Made by a program: the position numbers and the translations under genes
Notes under the pieces: generated by a model
Told to the model about the DNA's origin: nothing
The model's input: only the letters and a program-made list of their open reading frames with translations
Database searches by the model: none
Origin: Candidatus Microbacterium colombiense
GTDB taxonomy: Bacteria; Actinomycetota; Actinomycetes; Actinomycetales; Microbacteriaceae
NCBI GenBank assembly: GCA_029203165.1
Contig: CP119308.1
Coordinates: 1,922,001 to 1,986,000, forward strand
DNA: 64,000 nt
Direction: 5' to 3'
Shown here: one piece after another, positions 26,497-35,475 of the stretch
Layout of the letters: each line of letters begins with the position of its first letter
How positions within the stretch are numbered: the stretch's first letter is position 1

Positions 26497-26554
26497 CGTC
26501 GCGAGAGCCCGACTCTCGGGCAAGCTGCGCGGGGTCGGCGATCGCTCGCGCTCG

Positions 26555-26560
26555 TACAAT
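26555..26560 (+). promoter_or_regulatory. -10 element of miaB
   Basis: TACAAT, 9 bases before the ATG at 26570; transcription would start at or within a few bases of the start codon. Confidence 0.55.
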
Positions 26561-26569
26561 GGTGGAACC

Positions 26570-28117
26570 ATGACTACTCCGCTCAGTGAACCGACGATCA
26601 TCACCGCATCGTCCGCGGCCGTCGATGTCGACGGCCGCCAGCGCACCTATGAGGTGCGTACCTTCGGATGCCAGATGAACGTGCATGATTCCGAACGACT
26701 CTCCGGCTCGCTGGAGAGTGCGGGATACGTGCCCGCGGATGTCGGATCCGACGCCGATGTCGTCATCATCAACACCTGTGCTGTCCGGGACAACGCGGCC
26801 GGCAAGCTGTACGGCACTCTGGGTCAGCTCGCGGCGGTGAAGCGCCGCAAAGACGGGATGCAGATCGCCGTCGGCGGTTGCCTGGCACAGATGGACAAGC
26901 AGACCGTCATCGACAAGGCGCCGTGGGTCGATGTCGTCTTCGGCACGCACAACATGGGTTCGCTGCCGGGGCTCCTCGAGCGCGCGCGCCACAACGGGGA
27001 GGCGGAACTGGAGATCCTCGAGGCGTTGGAGATCTTCCCCTCGACGCTCCCCACCAAGCGGGATTCCGCGCACAGCGGGTGGGTCTCGATCTCGGTCGGC
27101 TGCAACAACACCTGCACCTTCTGCATCGTGCCGAGCCTTCGCGGCAAAGAGAAGGATCGCCGCCCGGGAGACATCTTGAACGAGCTTCGTCTGCTCGTCG
27201 ATGACGGTGCCATCGAGGTGACACTTCTCGGACAGAACGTGAACTCCTACGGCGTCGAATTCGGTGACCGCCACGCGTTCGGCAAGCTCCTCAGAGCAGC
27301 GGGGGAGATCGACGGGCTTGAGCGCATCCGCTTCACGAGTCCTCACCCCGCGGCGTTCACGGATGACGTGATCGACGCGATGGCGGAGACTCCGAGCGTC
27401 ATGCCCCAGTTGCACATGCCGCTCCAGTCCGGCAGCGACCGGATCCTGAAAGCCATGCGACGCTCGTACCGCAGTGATCGGTTCCTCGGGATCCTCGATC
27501 GAGTCCGCGAGCGTATCCCGTATGCCGCCATCACCACGGACATCATCGTCGGCTTTCCCGGCGAGACGGAACAGGACTTCCAGGACACCTTGCGGGTTGT
27601 CGAGGCAGCGCGCTTCTCGAGCGCCTTCACGTTCCAGTACTCCATCCGCGAGGGCACGCCGGCCGCGACCATGGACGAGCAGATCCCGAAGGAGATCGTC
27701 CAGGAACGCTACAACCGGTTGATCGCGCTGCAGGAACGCATCTCGCTGGAGGAGAACCAGAAGCAGATCGGTCGAGAAGTGGAGGTCCTCGTGTCGACCG
27801 GGGAGGGGAAGAAGGACGCGGAGACCCACCGGCTCACCGGGCGTGCGGAGGACAACCGTCTCGTGCACTTCGAAGTGACACCCGGGTCCGACCTGCCCCG
27901 GCCAGGCGACGTGGTGTCAGTCACGATCACGCATGCGGCACCGTTCCACCTGTTGGCTGACGACCCGACCGGTCGTCCGTTGACGATTCGCCGAACGCGC
28001 GGCGGTGACGCGTGGGATCGCGCGCAGGCCGATTCCTGCGCGGTCCCCGCGCCGGTGGGAGATGGCTCTCCGCGTGCTGTCTCACTCGGACTTCCCATCC
28101 TTCGAGCAGGGGTGTGA
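26570..28117 (+). CDS. miaB: tRNA-2-methylthio-N6-dimethylallyladenosine synthase
   Basis: Radical-SAM methylthiotransferase that modifies A37 next to the anticodon, acting on the product of MiaA. The N-terminal cluster Cys are in TFGCQMN, NTCAVRD and GGCLAQ; the radical-SAM CxxxCxxC is in GCNNTCTFCIVP; a TRAM domain follows near residues 395-465. About 40 residues beyond TRAM form a low-complexity tail. The stop overlaps the miaA GTG start. The total of 515 aa is typical for actinobacteria. Confidence 0.95.
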   Translation: MTTPLSEPTIITASSAAVDVDGRQRTYEVRTFGCQMNVHDSERLSGSLESAGYVPADVGSDADVVIINTCAVRDNAAGKLYGTLGQLAAVKRRKDGMQIAVGGCLAQMDKQTVIDKAPWVDVVFGTHNMGSLPGLLERARHNGEAELEILEALEIFPSTLPTKRDSAHSGWVSISVGCNNTCTFCIVPSLRGKEKDRRPGDILNELRLLVDDGAIEVTLLGQNVNSYGVEFGDRHAFGKLLRAAGEIDGLERIRFTSPHPAAFTDDVIDAMAETPSVMPQLHMPLQSGSDRILKAMRRSYRSDRFLGILDRVRERIPYAAITTDIIVGFPGETEQDFQDTLRVVEAARFSSAFTFQYSIREGTPAATMDEQIPKEIVQERYNRLIALQERISLEENQKQIGREVEVLVSTGEGKKDAETHRLTGRAEDNRLVHFEVTPGSDLPRPGDVVSVTITHAAPFHLLADDPTGRPLTIRRTRGGDAWDRAQADSCAVPAPVGDGSPRAVSLGLPILRAGV

Positions 28118-29058
28118 GCCCTCGGGACGATCGGCGGTCCGCGGCTCGGCGACTCTGGGCGGTCGTCGGCGCGACCGGCACAGGAAAGAGCGATCTCGCG
28201 CTCGATCTCGCGGAAGCGCTGCGCGCCGACGGCAATCCGGCAGAGATCGTCAACGCCGACGCCATGCAGCTGTATCGCGGCATGGACATCGGCACGGCCA
28301 AGCTGGCGCTGACCGAGCGCCGTGGTATCCCGCATCACCTCTTCGATGCACGCGAGATCGATCAGGAAGCCGCCGTCGCCTGGTATCAGCCGCATGCTCG
28401 CGCGACGATCGAGGCGATTCATGCACGCGGCGGAGACGCGATCCTCGTGGGTGGCTCGGGCCTGTACGTGTCCAGCGTGGTCTTCGACTTCCAGTTCCCC
28501 CCGCGTGATCCCGTTGTGCGCGCGCGTCTCGAACGCGAGCTCGAAGATCTCGGCATCGGGGTGCTCCTCGAGCGTCTCCGTGCGCAAGACCCGGCCACGG
28601 CAGCGACGATCGATCCGCGCAACAGCCGACGCGTGATCCGCGCGCTGGAAGTCATCGAGCAGGGGAGCGACACGCACGGAGCGGCGCTGCCCGCGGAACC
28701 GCTGCTGTGGCACGAGAACACCGTATTGATCGGTCTCAGCGTCGAACGCTCGATTCTCGTCGAGCGCCTGGACGCCCGCGTCGTGCGGATGTGGGACGAC
28801 GGCCTGGTCGACGAGGTCGCGCGGCTCCGCGAGAGCGGCCGGGAGCTGGGCGTGACGGCTGCTCGAGCGATCGGCTACGCGCAGGCCTTCGCCCAACTGG
28901 ATGGGCACATGACGAAGGCCGAGGCGATCGCTGAGACGCAGGCACTCACCCGTCGGTATGCACGACGGCAGGTGTCGTGGTTCAAGCGGTATCCCGGTCT
29001 GGAATGGTTCGAGCCGCCGGTCGACGTCTCTCGGATGCTCGCCTCCCGATCGATCTGA
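28114..29058 (+). CDS. miaA: tRNA dimethylallyltransferase
   Basis: Transfers a dimethylallyl group to A37 of tRNAs reading U-starting codons. The 314 aa have the P-loop VVGATGTGKSDLAL, the NADAMQLYRGMDIGTAK segment and GGSGLYVSSV. The GTG at 28114 overlaps the miaB stop (GTGA). Coupling with miaB places the two sequential A37 enzymes in one transcript. Confidence 0.95.
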   Translation: MSPRDDRRSAARRLWAVVGATGTGKSDLALDLAEALRADGNPAEIVNADAMQLYRGMDIGTAKLALTERRGIPHHLFDAREIDQEAAVAWYQPHARATIEAIHARGGDAILVGGSGLYVSSVVFDFQFPPRDPVVRARLERELEDLGIGVLLERLRAQDPATAATIDPRNSRRVIRALEVIEQGSDTHGAALPAEPLLWHENTVLIGLSVERSILVERLDARVVRMWDDGLVDEVARLRESGRELGVTAARAIGYAQAFAQLDGHMTKAEAIAETQALTRRYARRQVSWFKRYPGLEWFEPPVDVSRMLASRSI

Positions 29059-29087
29059 ATGTCGGTGGTCGACGGCACACTGATGTC

Positions 29088-29618
29088 ATGACGACGTTCT
29101 ACTACACGGCCTCGAGCCTGGACGGATTCATCGCGACGCCGGAGCATTCCCTCGATTGGCTGCTCAGGCAGGACATCGATCAGGACGGACCGATGGCCTA
29201 CACGGCGTTCGAGAATGAGATGGGTGCACTCGCGATGGGTGCCTCGACGTACGAATGGTTGCTCCGAAACCAGGGTGACGCGCCGTGGCCTTACGCGCAG
29301 CCGACCTGGGTCTTCACCCATCGTGACCTTTCCGTTCCGCCGGACGGCGACGTGCGATTCGCCGGTGGCGACGTGGTCGCTGTCCATTCGCAGATGCTTG
29401 AGGCTGCCGGCGACAAGGGCGTGTGGATCGTCGGTGGTGGCGAACTCGCCGGCCAGTTCGCGGATGCAGGACTCATCGATGAGGTCTGGGTGCAATACGC
29501 GCCTGTGACTCTCGGTTCCGGCGCTCCACTGCTACCCCGAACGCTGGATCTCGAACTCCTCGACGTCGCGCGCAATCGGAACTTCCTGTGCGGTCGATAT
29601 GCCGTCGCGCGATCGTGA
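29088..29618 (+). CDS. Dihydrofolate reductase family protein (RibD C-terminal type)
   Basis: A 176-aa NADPH-type reductase: TFYYTASSLDGFIA at the N-terminus, MGASTYEWLL, and the dinucleotide motif VWIVGGGELAGQFADAGLIDE. This branch (YyaP/RibD-like) is distinct from FolA and lacks the folate-binding Trp loop; its substrate is unknown. The start is the ATG at 29088. It is probably transcribed separately from miaA, 29 bp upstream. Confidence 0.8.
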   Translation: MTTFYYTASSLDGFIATPEHSLDWLLRQDIDQDGPMAYTAFENEMGALAMGASTYEWLLRNQGDAPWPYAQPTWVFTHRDLSVPPDGDVRFAGGDVVAVHSQMLEAAGDKGVWIVGGGELAGQFADAGLIDEVWVQYAPVTLGSGAPLLPRTLDLELLDVARNRNFLCGRYAVARS

Positions 29619-29690
29619 TCGTCGTCGCCGTGCTTTAGGCTCGGAGGCTTGCGGCGTCGTGAGCGCGCCGAAAACATGAGGAGACCGGGC

Positions 29691-30146
29691 ATGGAGTGGA
29701 GCATTCGCGGCTTTCACGAGAGCGACACCGAGGCGGTCGTCGCTCTCTGGCATGAGGCGGGGTTGACTCGCCCGTGGAACGACCCCTACGCCGACATCGA
29801 CGCAAGCGGGCTGTGCAGCCCGAGCTCTTCCTGGTCGCCGTCGAGCCGGCCCCGTGACGACAGCGCGGTCGGGAGAAGGGCGTGTGATCGGCACGGTCAT
29901 GGGCGGCTACGACGGTCACCGCGGATGGCTTTACTACCTCGCGACGGCCGAGCGCACCGCGGCACGGGGTCGCGCGCAGCCTCGTGGAGGAAGCCGAGCG
30001 ACTGCTGCACGCCATGGGCTGCCCGAAGGTGCAGCTGATGGTCCGCGAGGGCAACGAGGAGGTGCTCGGGTTCTACGACGCGCTCGGCTACGAGCCGTTT
30101 CGCGGTCGTCGCAACATGGGCAAGACGGCTCGTCGTCGACGCATAG
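29691..30146 (+). pseudogene. GNAT acetyltransferase (YpeA-like), broken by several one-base indels, probably sequence errors
   Basis: Read across three frames, the protein matches YpeA-type GNATs without gaps: GFHESDTEAVVALWHEAGLTR, then LWNDP-like and QPELFLVAVEPAP, VIGTVMGGYDGHRGWLYYL, VARSLVEEAERLLHAMGCPK, VREGNEEVLGFYDALGYEPF. Breaks lie near 29801, 29854, 29955, 29967 (each one base short) and 30125 (one base extra). The start at 29691 follows GAGGAG. The restored stop is TAG at 30144-30146. The acetyl acceptor is unknown. Because every segment is conserved, an intact gene in the organism is likely. Confidence 0.7.
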
Positions 30147-30156
30147 CGGGCATCCC

Positions 30157-30162
30157 TAGACT
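30157..30162 (+). promoter_or_regulatory. -10 element, leaderless start of dapF
   Basis: TAGACT, 6 bases before the ATG at 30169. Confidence 0.55.
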
Positions 30163-30168
30163 GGGCGC

Positions 30169-31042
30169 ATGGTCGCATTCACCAAGGGGCACGGCACCGG
30201 CAACGATTTCGTCATCATCGCGGATCCGACGGCGACGCTGGACCTCAGCGCCGAGCAGGTCGCCGTCCTGTGCGACCGCCAGTTCGGCATCGGTGGCGGA
30301 CGGCGTCCTCCGTGTGGTGCGTTCCACCGCGATCGCCGAGGGCGCTGCGAGCCTGGCGGAAGAGCCCGCTGCCGAATGGTTCATGGACTACCGCAATGCC
30401 GACGGCTCGATCGCCGAGATGTGCGGCAACGGCATCCGCGTGTTCGTGCACTTCCTCCTTCGCTCCGGTCTCGCCACGATCGAGCCCGGCGCGACTCTCC
30501 CGATCGGGACGAGAGCGGGCGTGCGCGATGTGACACGGAGTGAGTCCGGGTACCAGGTCGACCTCGGTCGATGGCGCTCGTCGGGAGGCGACCCTCTCGT
30601 CACGGCCGACGGACTCTCCGTCCCGCGTCCCGGCCTCGGCATCGATGTCGGTAACCCGCACGTCGTGGTCGCGTTGGCTTCGGAGCACGAACTGGCGCTC
30701 CTCGACCTGCACCGCACCCCGGAGCTCGATCCCGCCCCCGCGGCGGGCGCGAACGTCGAGTTCGTGGTCCCGGGTGATCCGCTGGTGCGCGACGGCGTCG
30801 GCCACGTTCGCATGCGGGTCTCGGAGCGAGGCGTGGGTGAGACGCTCAGCTGCGGCACCGGAGTCGCCGCCACCGCTCTCGCCGTGCGCTACTGGGCAGG
30901 CGAGGCGGCGCCTGACAACTGGCGTGTGGAGGTTCCGGGCGGAACCCTCGGTGTGCGGATGTTTCCGACCGAGGACGGCGAGCACGTGGCGCTGTCAGGG
31001 CCGGCGCAGCTGGTATACCACGGAGAGATCGATCTGATCTGA
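30169..31042 (+). pseudogene. dapF: Diaminopimelate epimerase, one frameshift (probable sequence error)
   Basis: Converts LL- to meso-diaminopimelate for peptidoglycan and lysine. The N-terminal frame gives FTKGHGTGNDFVII and CDRQFGIGG; near 30294-30300 one extra G shifts the frame, after which DGVLRVVRS, the first catalytic Cys in AEMCGNGIRVF and the second in ETLSCGTGVAATAL are all intact. Corrected length is about 290 aa. DapF is normally essential in diaminopimelate-type cell walls, so a real null mutation is unlikely. The start has a TAGACT -10 at 6 bases. Confidence 0.85.
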
Positions 31043-31072
31043 GGTCTGCCGCCGCGGCCCCCGTCGCAGCGA

Positions 31073-31716
31073 TCAACCGATGTCGATGGGCTCTGTCGGC
31101 GGCGTTCCATGCTTGCGCACTTTGAGCACGCGGTACCCCTTGGCCGTCGTCGTGCGGAAGACGCTGTACCCCGGGTGGAAGGTCGCGCCGATCCAGCGCT
31201 GCAGCGAGTCCGCTCCGAGGTTGCGCTGGACGACCAGACCACGCATCGCTGCGATCGTCGAGACGCGGGATCCATCGTTCGAGCAGGCCGTGCAACTCGT
31301 TCTTGCCCACGCGGATCGGCGGGTTCGAACGGATCGTGCGGAACGTCACGTCTGCGGGAACATCGTCGGGCAGAGACGCGTTGACATTGGTGAGACCCAG
31401 ACGCTGCGGCGTTTCGTCGTACGAGGTCGAGCGCACGCTCGTTCACGTCGACGGCCCACACCGTGGCGTGCGGCGCTGCCAGAGCCATCGACAGCGTGAT
31501 GGGACCCCATCCGCTTCCGAGGTCGAGAAGGTTGCCCCCCGGAGGAACGGGAGGCATGTTGGCGAGAAGCACTGCGGTGCCGGCATCCAGACGATCCGGG
31601 CTGAAGACGCCTCCCGCGGTGGTGACGTCCAGCTCACGGCCCGCAAGCGTCACTCGGATCGCACGCAGGTTCTCGGGGCTTGCCGGGGCCGCAGTGAAGT
31701 AATGGTCGGACCCCAT
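31073..31716 (-). pseudogene. Class I SAM methyltransferase (RsmC-like), two frameshifts (probable sequence errors)
   Basis: Restored protein of about 213 aa. It has MGSDHYFTAAPASP, AGGVFSPDRLDAGTAVLL, the SAM motif LLDLGSGWGPITLSMA, the acidic strand WAVDVNERAL and catalytic motif SNPPIRVGK, then WLVVQRNLG-like strand and a C-terminus ending KHGTPPTEPIDIG. NPPxR and the overall order match ribosomal guanine-N2 methyltransferases of the RsmC/RlmG type. One-base excesses near 31409 and 31236 shift the frame. TACGCT lies 6 bases before the start. Confidence 0.75.
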
Positions 31717-31722
31717 ACGGTG

Positions 31723-31728
31723 AGCGTA
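31723..31728 (-). promoter_or_regulatory. -10 element, leaderless start of the methyltransferase gene
   Basis: TACGCT, 6 bases before the ATG at 31716 on the minus strand. Confidence 0.5.
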
Positions 31729-31784
31729 CCGGAGACCGGGGGCTAAGGTTAAGGCTCGCAACAAAAGCCAGAGACAAGGAACGG

Positions 31785-33290
31785 ATGACGGACACCACAC
31801 CCTCCACGAGACGATGATGCTCTCGACCGCGTTCTCGCGCATGCAGAGGCCCGCACCGAGGTGCGTAAGTTCGGCGCAGCACAGGCGCTGCAGGACGAAT
31901 CGACCGCGACGCATTCCGCATCGGACGGCGATCAGTGGGACCTGGAGGATCGGCACGCGCTGCGTCGCGTGGGCGGTCTGTCGACCGAGCTCGAGGACGT
32001 CACCGAGGTCGAGTACCGCCAGCTGCGGCTCGAGAACGTGGTGCTCGTCGGCGTCTACCCGCAGGGCGCTCAGGACGACGCCGAGAACTCGCTGCGCGAA
32101 CTCGCCGCCCTCGCCGAGACCGCCGGAGCGCGTCGTGCTCGACGGCGTGCTGCAGCGGCGCCCGCACCCGGATGCCGCGACCTATCTCGGACGTGGCAAG
32201 GCGCAGGAGCTCAAGGACATCGTCGCCGCGGTCGGCGCCGACACGGTGATCGCCGACACCGAGCTCGCGCCGAGCCAGCGGCGCGCGCTGGAAGACGTCG
32301 TGAAGGTCAAGGTCATCGACCGCACCACCGTCATCCTCGACATCTTCAGCCAGCACGCCAAGAGCCGCGAGGGCAAGGCGCAGGTCGAGCTCGCCCAGCT
32401 CGAGTACCTGCTCCCACGCCTGCGCGGCTGGGGTGACTCGATGAGCCGTCAGGCCGGTGGCCAGGTCGGTGCCGGCGGCGCCGGCATGGGATCGCGCGGT
32501 CCCGGTGAGACGAAGATCGAGCTCGATCGCCGTCGCATCCGCACCAAGATGGCGCTGCTGCGTCGTCAGATCCGCGACTTCGCGCCCGCGCGCGAGGCGA
32601 AGCGCGCCGAGCGCAAGCGCAACACGATCCCCTCGGTCGCGATCGCGGGGTACACGAACGCCGGGCAAGTCGAGCCTGCTGAACGCGCTCACGAGCGCCG
32701 GTGTGCTGGTCGAGAACGCGCTGTTCGCGACCCTGGATGCGACCGTTCGTCGCTCAGAGACCGCGGACGGACGCGTCTTCACGATCACCGACACGGTCGG
32801 TTTCGTGCGCGACCTTCCTCCCCAGCTCGTCGAGGCCTTCCGCTCCACGCTCGAAGAGGTGGGCGATGCGGATGTCGTCCTGCACGTGGTCGACGGTTCG
32901 CATCCGGATCCCGCGGGCCAGCTGCAGACCGTCCGAGATGTGATGGGCGACGTCGGTGTGCGCGACCTGCCGGAGATCGTCGTCTTCAACAAGGCGGACC
33001 TGATCCCGGACGACGAACGTCTGGTGCTTCGAGGCCTGGAACCGCGCGCGCACTTCGTGTCATCGCGGTCGGGCGAGGGCATCGAGGAGCTGCGCGCAGC
33101 TGTCGAAGAGGCGCTGCCGAAGCCCGCCGTCGAGGTACACGCAGTCGTTCCGTACGATCGGGGCGACCTGGTCGCGGCCATCCACGAAACAGGCATGTTG
33201 CTCTCGGTCGATCACCAGGAGGCCGGTACAGCCGTCCACGCCCGTGTGTCCGAGCGTCTCGCCGCGGAACTGGCGCCGTTCGTTCGCTGA
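31785..33290 (+). pseudogene. hflX: GTPase HflX, three +1 frameshifts (probable sequence errors)
   Basis: Ribosome-associated GTPase that splits stalled 70S ribosomes. Read across frames: MTDTTPST, then the N-terminal domain with VEYRQLRLENVVLVGVYP and PHPDAATYLGRGKAQELKD, the linker RGPGETKIELDRRRI, and a G domain with P-loop (AGYTNAGKSSLLNAL after correction), DTVGFVRDLP and NKADLI. Extra bases lie at about 31809, 32124-32131 and 32663-32665; in the P-loop one surplus G breaks the Gly-Lys-Ser. Restored length is about 500 aa. AAGGAA precedes the ATG at 31785. Confidence 0.85.
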
Positions 33291-33310
33291 GTGGCGTGCT
33301 CGCTGAGCAC

Positions 33311-33973
33311 TCAGCGAGCGACGAAGCGTGCCTCGACGGTCGCGCTGACGACGATCTCTTCGGGCTCGTACTCCATCGAGGGCGCGGAATCCGCGGCGAA
33401 GGCGCCAGCGCGGGCCTTCATCATGGGCGCGGCGGGGGAGGCCTGGCCGCTGGAGATCAGTCCGACATCGGCGATCTCCAGGGGGGTGACGCTCGTGAGC
33501 CCGAGTGCACCGGCATACGCTTCCGCCCGCGTCACGGCGACACCGACGGCGGCAGCGGCCACCTCACGCTCCGTGCGATCCCTCGTCTCGGAGGTGAGGT
33601 GCCAGTCGACCCAGCCGACCTCGACACCGTCCCAGGCGGAGACGTCGGTGACCCAGACCGACAGCTCCGACACGTCGGCGAACGTCGCCGTGAAGTCGAT
33701 GTTGGCGTAATAGACGGGCGCCAGTCGCTTCCCCTCGTTGTTCCACGGCCGTTCCGCACGAATCGAGAGGCGCTTGCTGGACCAGTCGGCAACCGATCCA
33801 CCGTCGGCCCGCTCGACGATGCTCGTGCGCACAGGCTCGCCCAGCCGCATGACGGATTCGACGACGGGGCCGCGCTGCGCCCCCTCGGCGCGAACGGTCA
33901 CGCGGACGGTGGCGCGCTCAGGGGAGAGACGCGCCTCATGCTCGCCGCGGACGGTGACGGTGACTTCGCTCAT
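33311..33973 (-). CDS. SIMPL domain (DUF541) protein
   Basis: A 220-aa soluble protein with the SIMPL/DUF541 layout: VTVRGEHEARLSPERATVRVTV at the start, repeated beta-rich segments, a helix AAAAVGVAVTRAEAYAGALGL, and the final strand VSATVEARFVA. There is no signal peptide, unlike the secreted Gram-negative members. The function is unknown. The start at 33973 follows TAGAGT by 7 bases, excluding the long upstream frame. It is convergent with hflX. Confidence 0.82.
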   Translation of the reverse strand: MSEVTVTVRGEHEARLSPERATVRVTVRAEGAQRGPVVESVMRLGEPVRTSIVERADGGSVADWSSKRLSIRAERPWNNEGKRLAPVYYANIDFTATFADVSELSVWVTDVSAWDGVEVGWVDWHLTSETRDRTEREVAAAAVGVAVTRAEAYAGALGLTSVTPLEIADVGLISSGQASPAAPMMKARAGAFAADSAPSMEYEPEEIVVSATVEARFVAR

Positions 33974-33980
33974 GCGCCCG

Positions 33981-33986
33981 ACTCTA
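33981..33986 (-). promoter_or_regulatory. -10 element, leaderless start of the SIMPL gene
   Basis: TAGAGT, 7 bases before the ATG at 33973. Confidence 0.45.
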
Positions 33987-34110
33987 CGCCAGGGCGCTGC
34001 GGGAATGGCGAACGCGCGGCATCCGTTGTATCCTATGAAGCTCGGGTTCGATTCGGACCTGAGGTCACAACTCCACAGAGCGACAACGGCTCCTTCGAGA
34101 GAAGGACCAC

Positions 34111-34480
34111 GGGGCTGATCGGTTTCGACAGCGCCTGTGAATCCACGAGAAGCGGGCCGAGGATGCAGAGTTATCTCGTAAACGCTCTCTGCAAAACAAT
34201 AGTTGCCGAAACCAAGCGCAACGACTTCGCCCTCGCTGCATAAGCGAGCCCGATAGTCCGTCAGACCGTATGTGATTCCGATACGGATCCTGGCGTCATT
34301 TAGGAATCTTGCTGCGTGATGGCGTCTGGACGTCACGTGGGACTCTTCCCAGGCTGGGCTCGTCGACTTAGGTGTCTGTGACAAAGGTCGGAGCCGAGCA
34401 GAACGTCTTCACAGACTGCGCCCGGAGAAGGCGTGGAGACTCAGCGTTGGACGGGGGTTCGATTCCCCCCAGCTCCACCA
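34111..34480 (+). ncRNA. ssrA: Transfer-messenger RNA (tmRNA)
   Basis: Rescues ribosomes stalled on broken mRNA. The 5' end GGGGCTGATCGGTTTCGACA and 3' end CAGCTCCACCA pair into a 7-bp acceptor stem with the G-U wobble at position 3 that marks an alanine acceptor; CCA is encoded. The tag frame resumes at GCC (34205) after TAGTT and reads AETKRNDFALAA before TAA at 34241, ending in the ALAA proteolysis signal. Length is 370 nt. A TATCCT -10-like hexamer lies about 75 bp upstream. Confidence 0.96.
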
Positions 34481-34500
34481 GGTCGTTGTCGCGAAGAGAA

Positions 34501-34546
34501 GCCCCAGGATCCCTGTTCACACAAGGATCCTGGGGCTTTCTCATTT
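34501..34546 (+). terminator. Intrinsic terminator of ssrA
   Basis: A perfect 12-bp stem (GCCCCAGGATCC / GGATCCTGGGGC) with a 12-base loop, followed by a T-rich tail (TTTCTCATTTT). Confidence 0.9.
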
Positions 34547-34563
34547 TCGTGCCGGGTGGGACG

Positions 34564-35463
34564 TCAGTTCAATGAAAGTTCCTCGATCACGGCCGATACC
34601 CGGCGGCGTTGTTCGTCATCGAGCCCGCGAATCGGCAGCGGGAGGCAGCGTGCAGGAGCGAGTTCGAGATACTCCGCGATCGCGGCAATGACGCGAAGGC
34701 TGCCGCCGAACTCGGCGAACATGTCCCAGAGCGGTGCCAGACGGGCCGACTCGACCAATGCTGTTCCGATATCGCCTTGTCTCGCAGTCTGCGTGATGCG
34801 CAGCATCGGTGCGGGCAGGGTGCCGCCGATGGCCGAGTACCAGGCATCGCATCCGGCCGCGAGACCGGCTGCGCCGAGAGCATCGCCGGAGACGCCGATG
34901 GTGACGCCGGCGGGTACGGCGGCCCGGATGGTCGAGACATGGGCGCGAGCGGCATCCGGATCGCGAGGGACACCGGGGATCTTGATCGATGCGATTCCGG
35001 GGAGCTCGCCGATGCGTCCGTAGAGCTCGGGGGAGAACGTGAAGTGAGTGGTGCCCGGGTTGTCGTAGACGATCACCGGAAGGTCCGTGTGCGCGGTGAC
35101 AGCTCTGTACAGACCGAACACGTCATCCGGTGTCAGCGGCTGGTAGGTCATCGGCGCCAGGAGGAGAGCAGATGCGCCGGCGTGGGCGGCGTTGTCGGCG
35201 TGCGTGAGCACCTCCGACAGGCGCAGCGCGCTGATGCCGACGAAGACCGGAGTCTCGTCGGCATGCTCGACCGCCAGGTGCGCAACGCGAGCACGTTCGG
35301 CCGGGCTGAGATAGGCCGCGCACCCGGTGGAGCCCAGGGCGGTGATCGAATCGACCTGCGCGGAGGTCAGCCGCTCGACGAGGCCGGCGAAGGCGCGCTC
35401 GTCGACGGCGTCGTCGAGCAACGGAGTGAGGGGGAAGGCGCTGAGACCTGCGAAGAGCGACAT
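34564..35463 (-). CDS. Dihydrodipicolinate synthase family protein (second DapA-like aldolase)
   Basis: A 299-aa class I aldolase of the DapA/NanA family: GSTGCAAYLSPAER, the Tyr in IVYDNPGTTHF and the Schiff-base Lys in IASIKIPGV. It diverges from the housekeeping dapA at 16456, including Cys for the usual Glu in GTTGE. It probably cleaves or forms a 2-keto acid sugar or similar compound instead of acting in lysine synthesis. TAGGCT lies 6 bases before the ATG. Its 3' end faces the ssrA terminator. Confidence 0.82.
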   Translation of the reverse strand: MSLFAGLSAFPLTPLLDDAVDERAFAGLVERLTSAQVDSITALGSTGCAAYLSPAERARVAHLAVEHADETPVFVGISALRLSEVLTHADNAAHAGASALLLAPMTYQPLTPDDVFGLYRAVTAHTDLPVIVYDNPGTTHFTFSPELYGRIGELPGIASIKIPGVPRDPDAARAHVSTIRAAVPAGVTIGVSGDALGAAGLAAGCDAWYSAIGGTLPAPMLRITQTARQGDIGTALVESARLAPLWDMFAEFGGSLRVIAAIAEYLELAPARCLPLPIRGLDDEQRRRVSAVIEELSLN

Positions 35464-35469
35464 GCGATC

Positions 35470-35475
35470 AGCCTA
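35470..35475 (-). promoter_or_regulatory. -10 element, leaderless start of the DapA-like gene
   Basis: TAGGCT, 6 bases before the ATG at 35463 on the minus strand. It overlaps the end of the upstream GNAT gene. Confidence 0.5.

Noticed and set aside
31814..34243. An 800-codon frame joining part of hflX to the tmRNA tag
   Set aside because: It is produced by the hflX frameshifts; it passes antisense to the SIMPL gene and ends at the tmRNA tag stop by chance.
34111..34563. tmRNA 3' end as an integration site for a genomic island
   Set aside because: ssrA is a common attachment site, but there is no integrase, no repeated 3' end and no change of gene character beside it.
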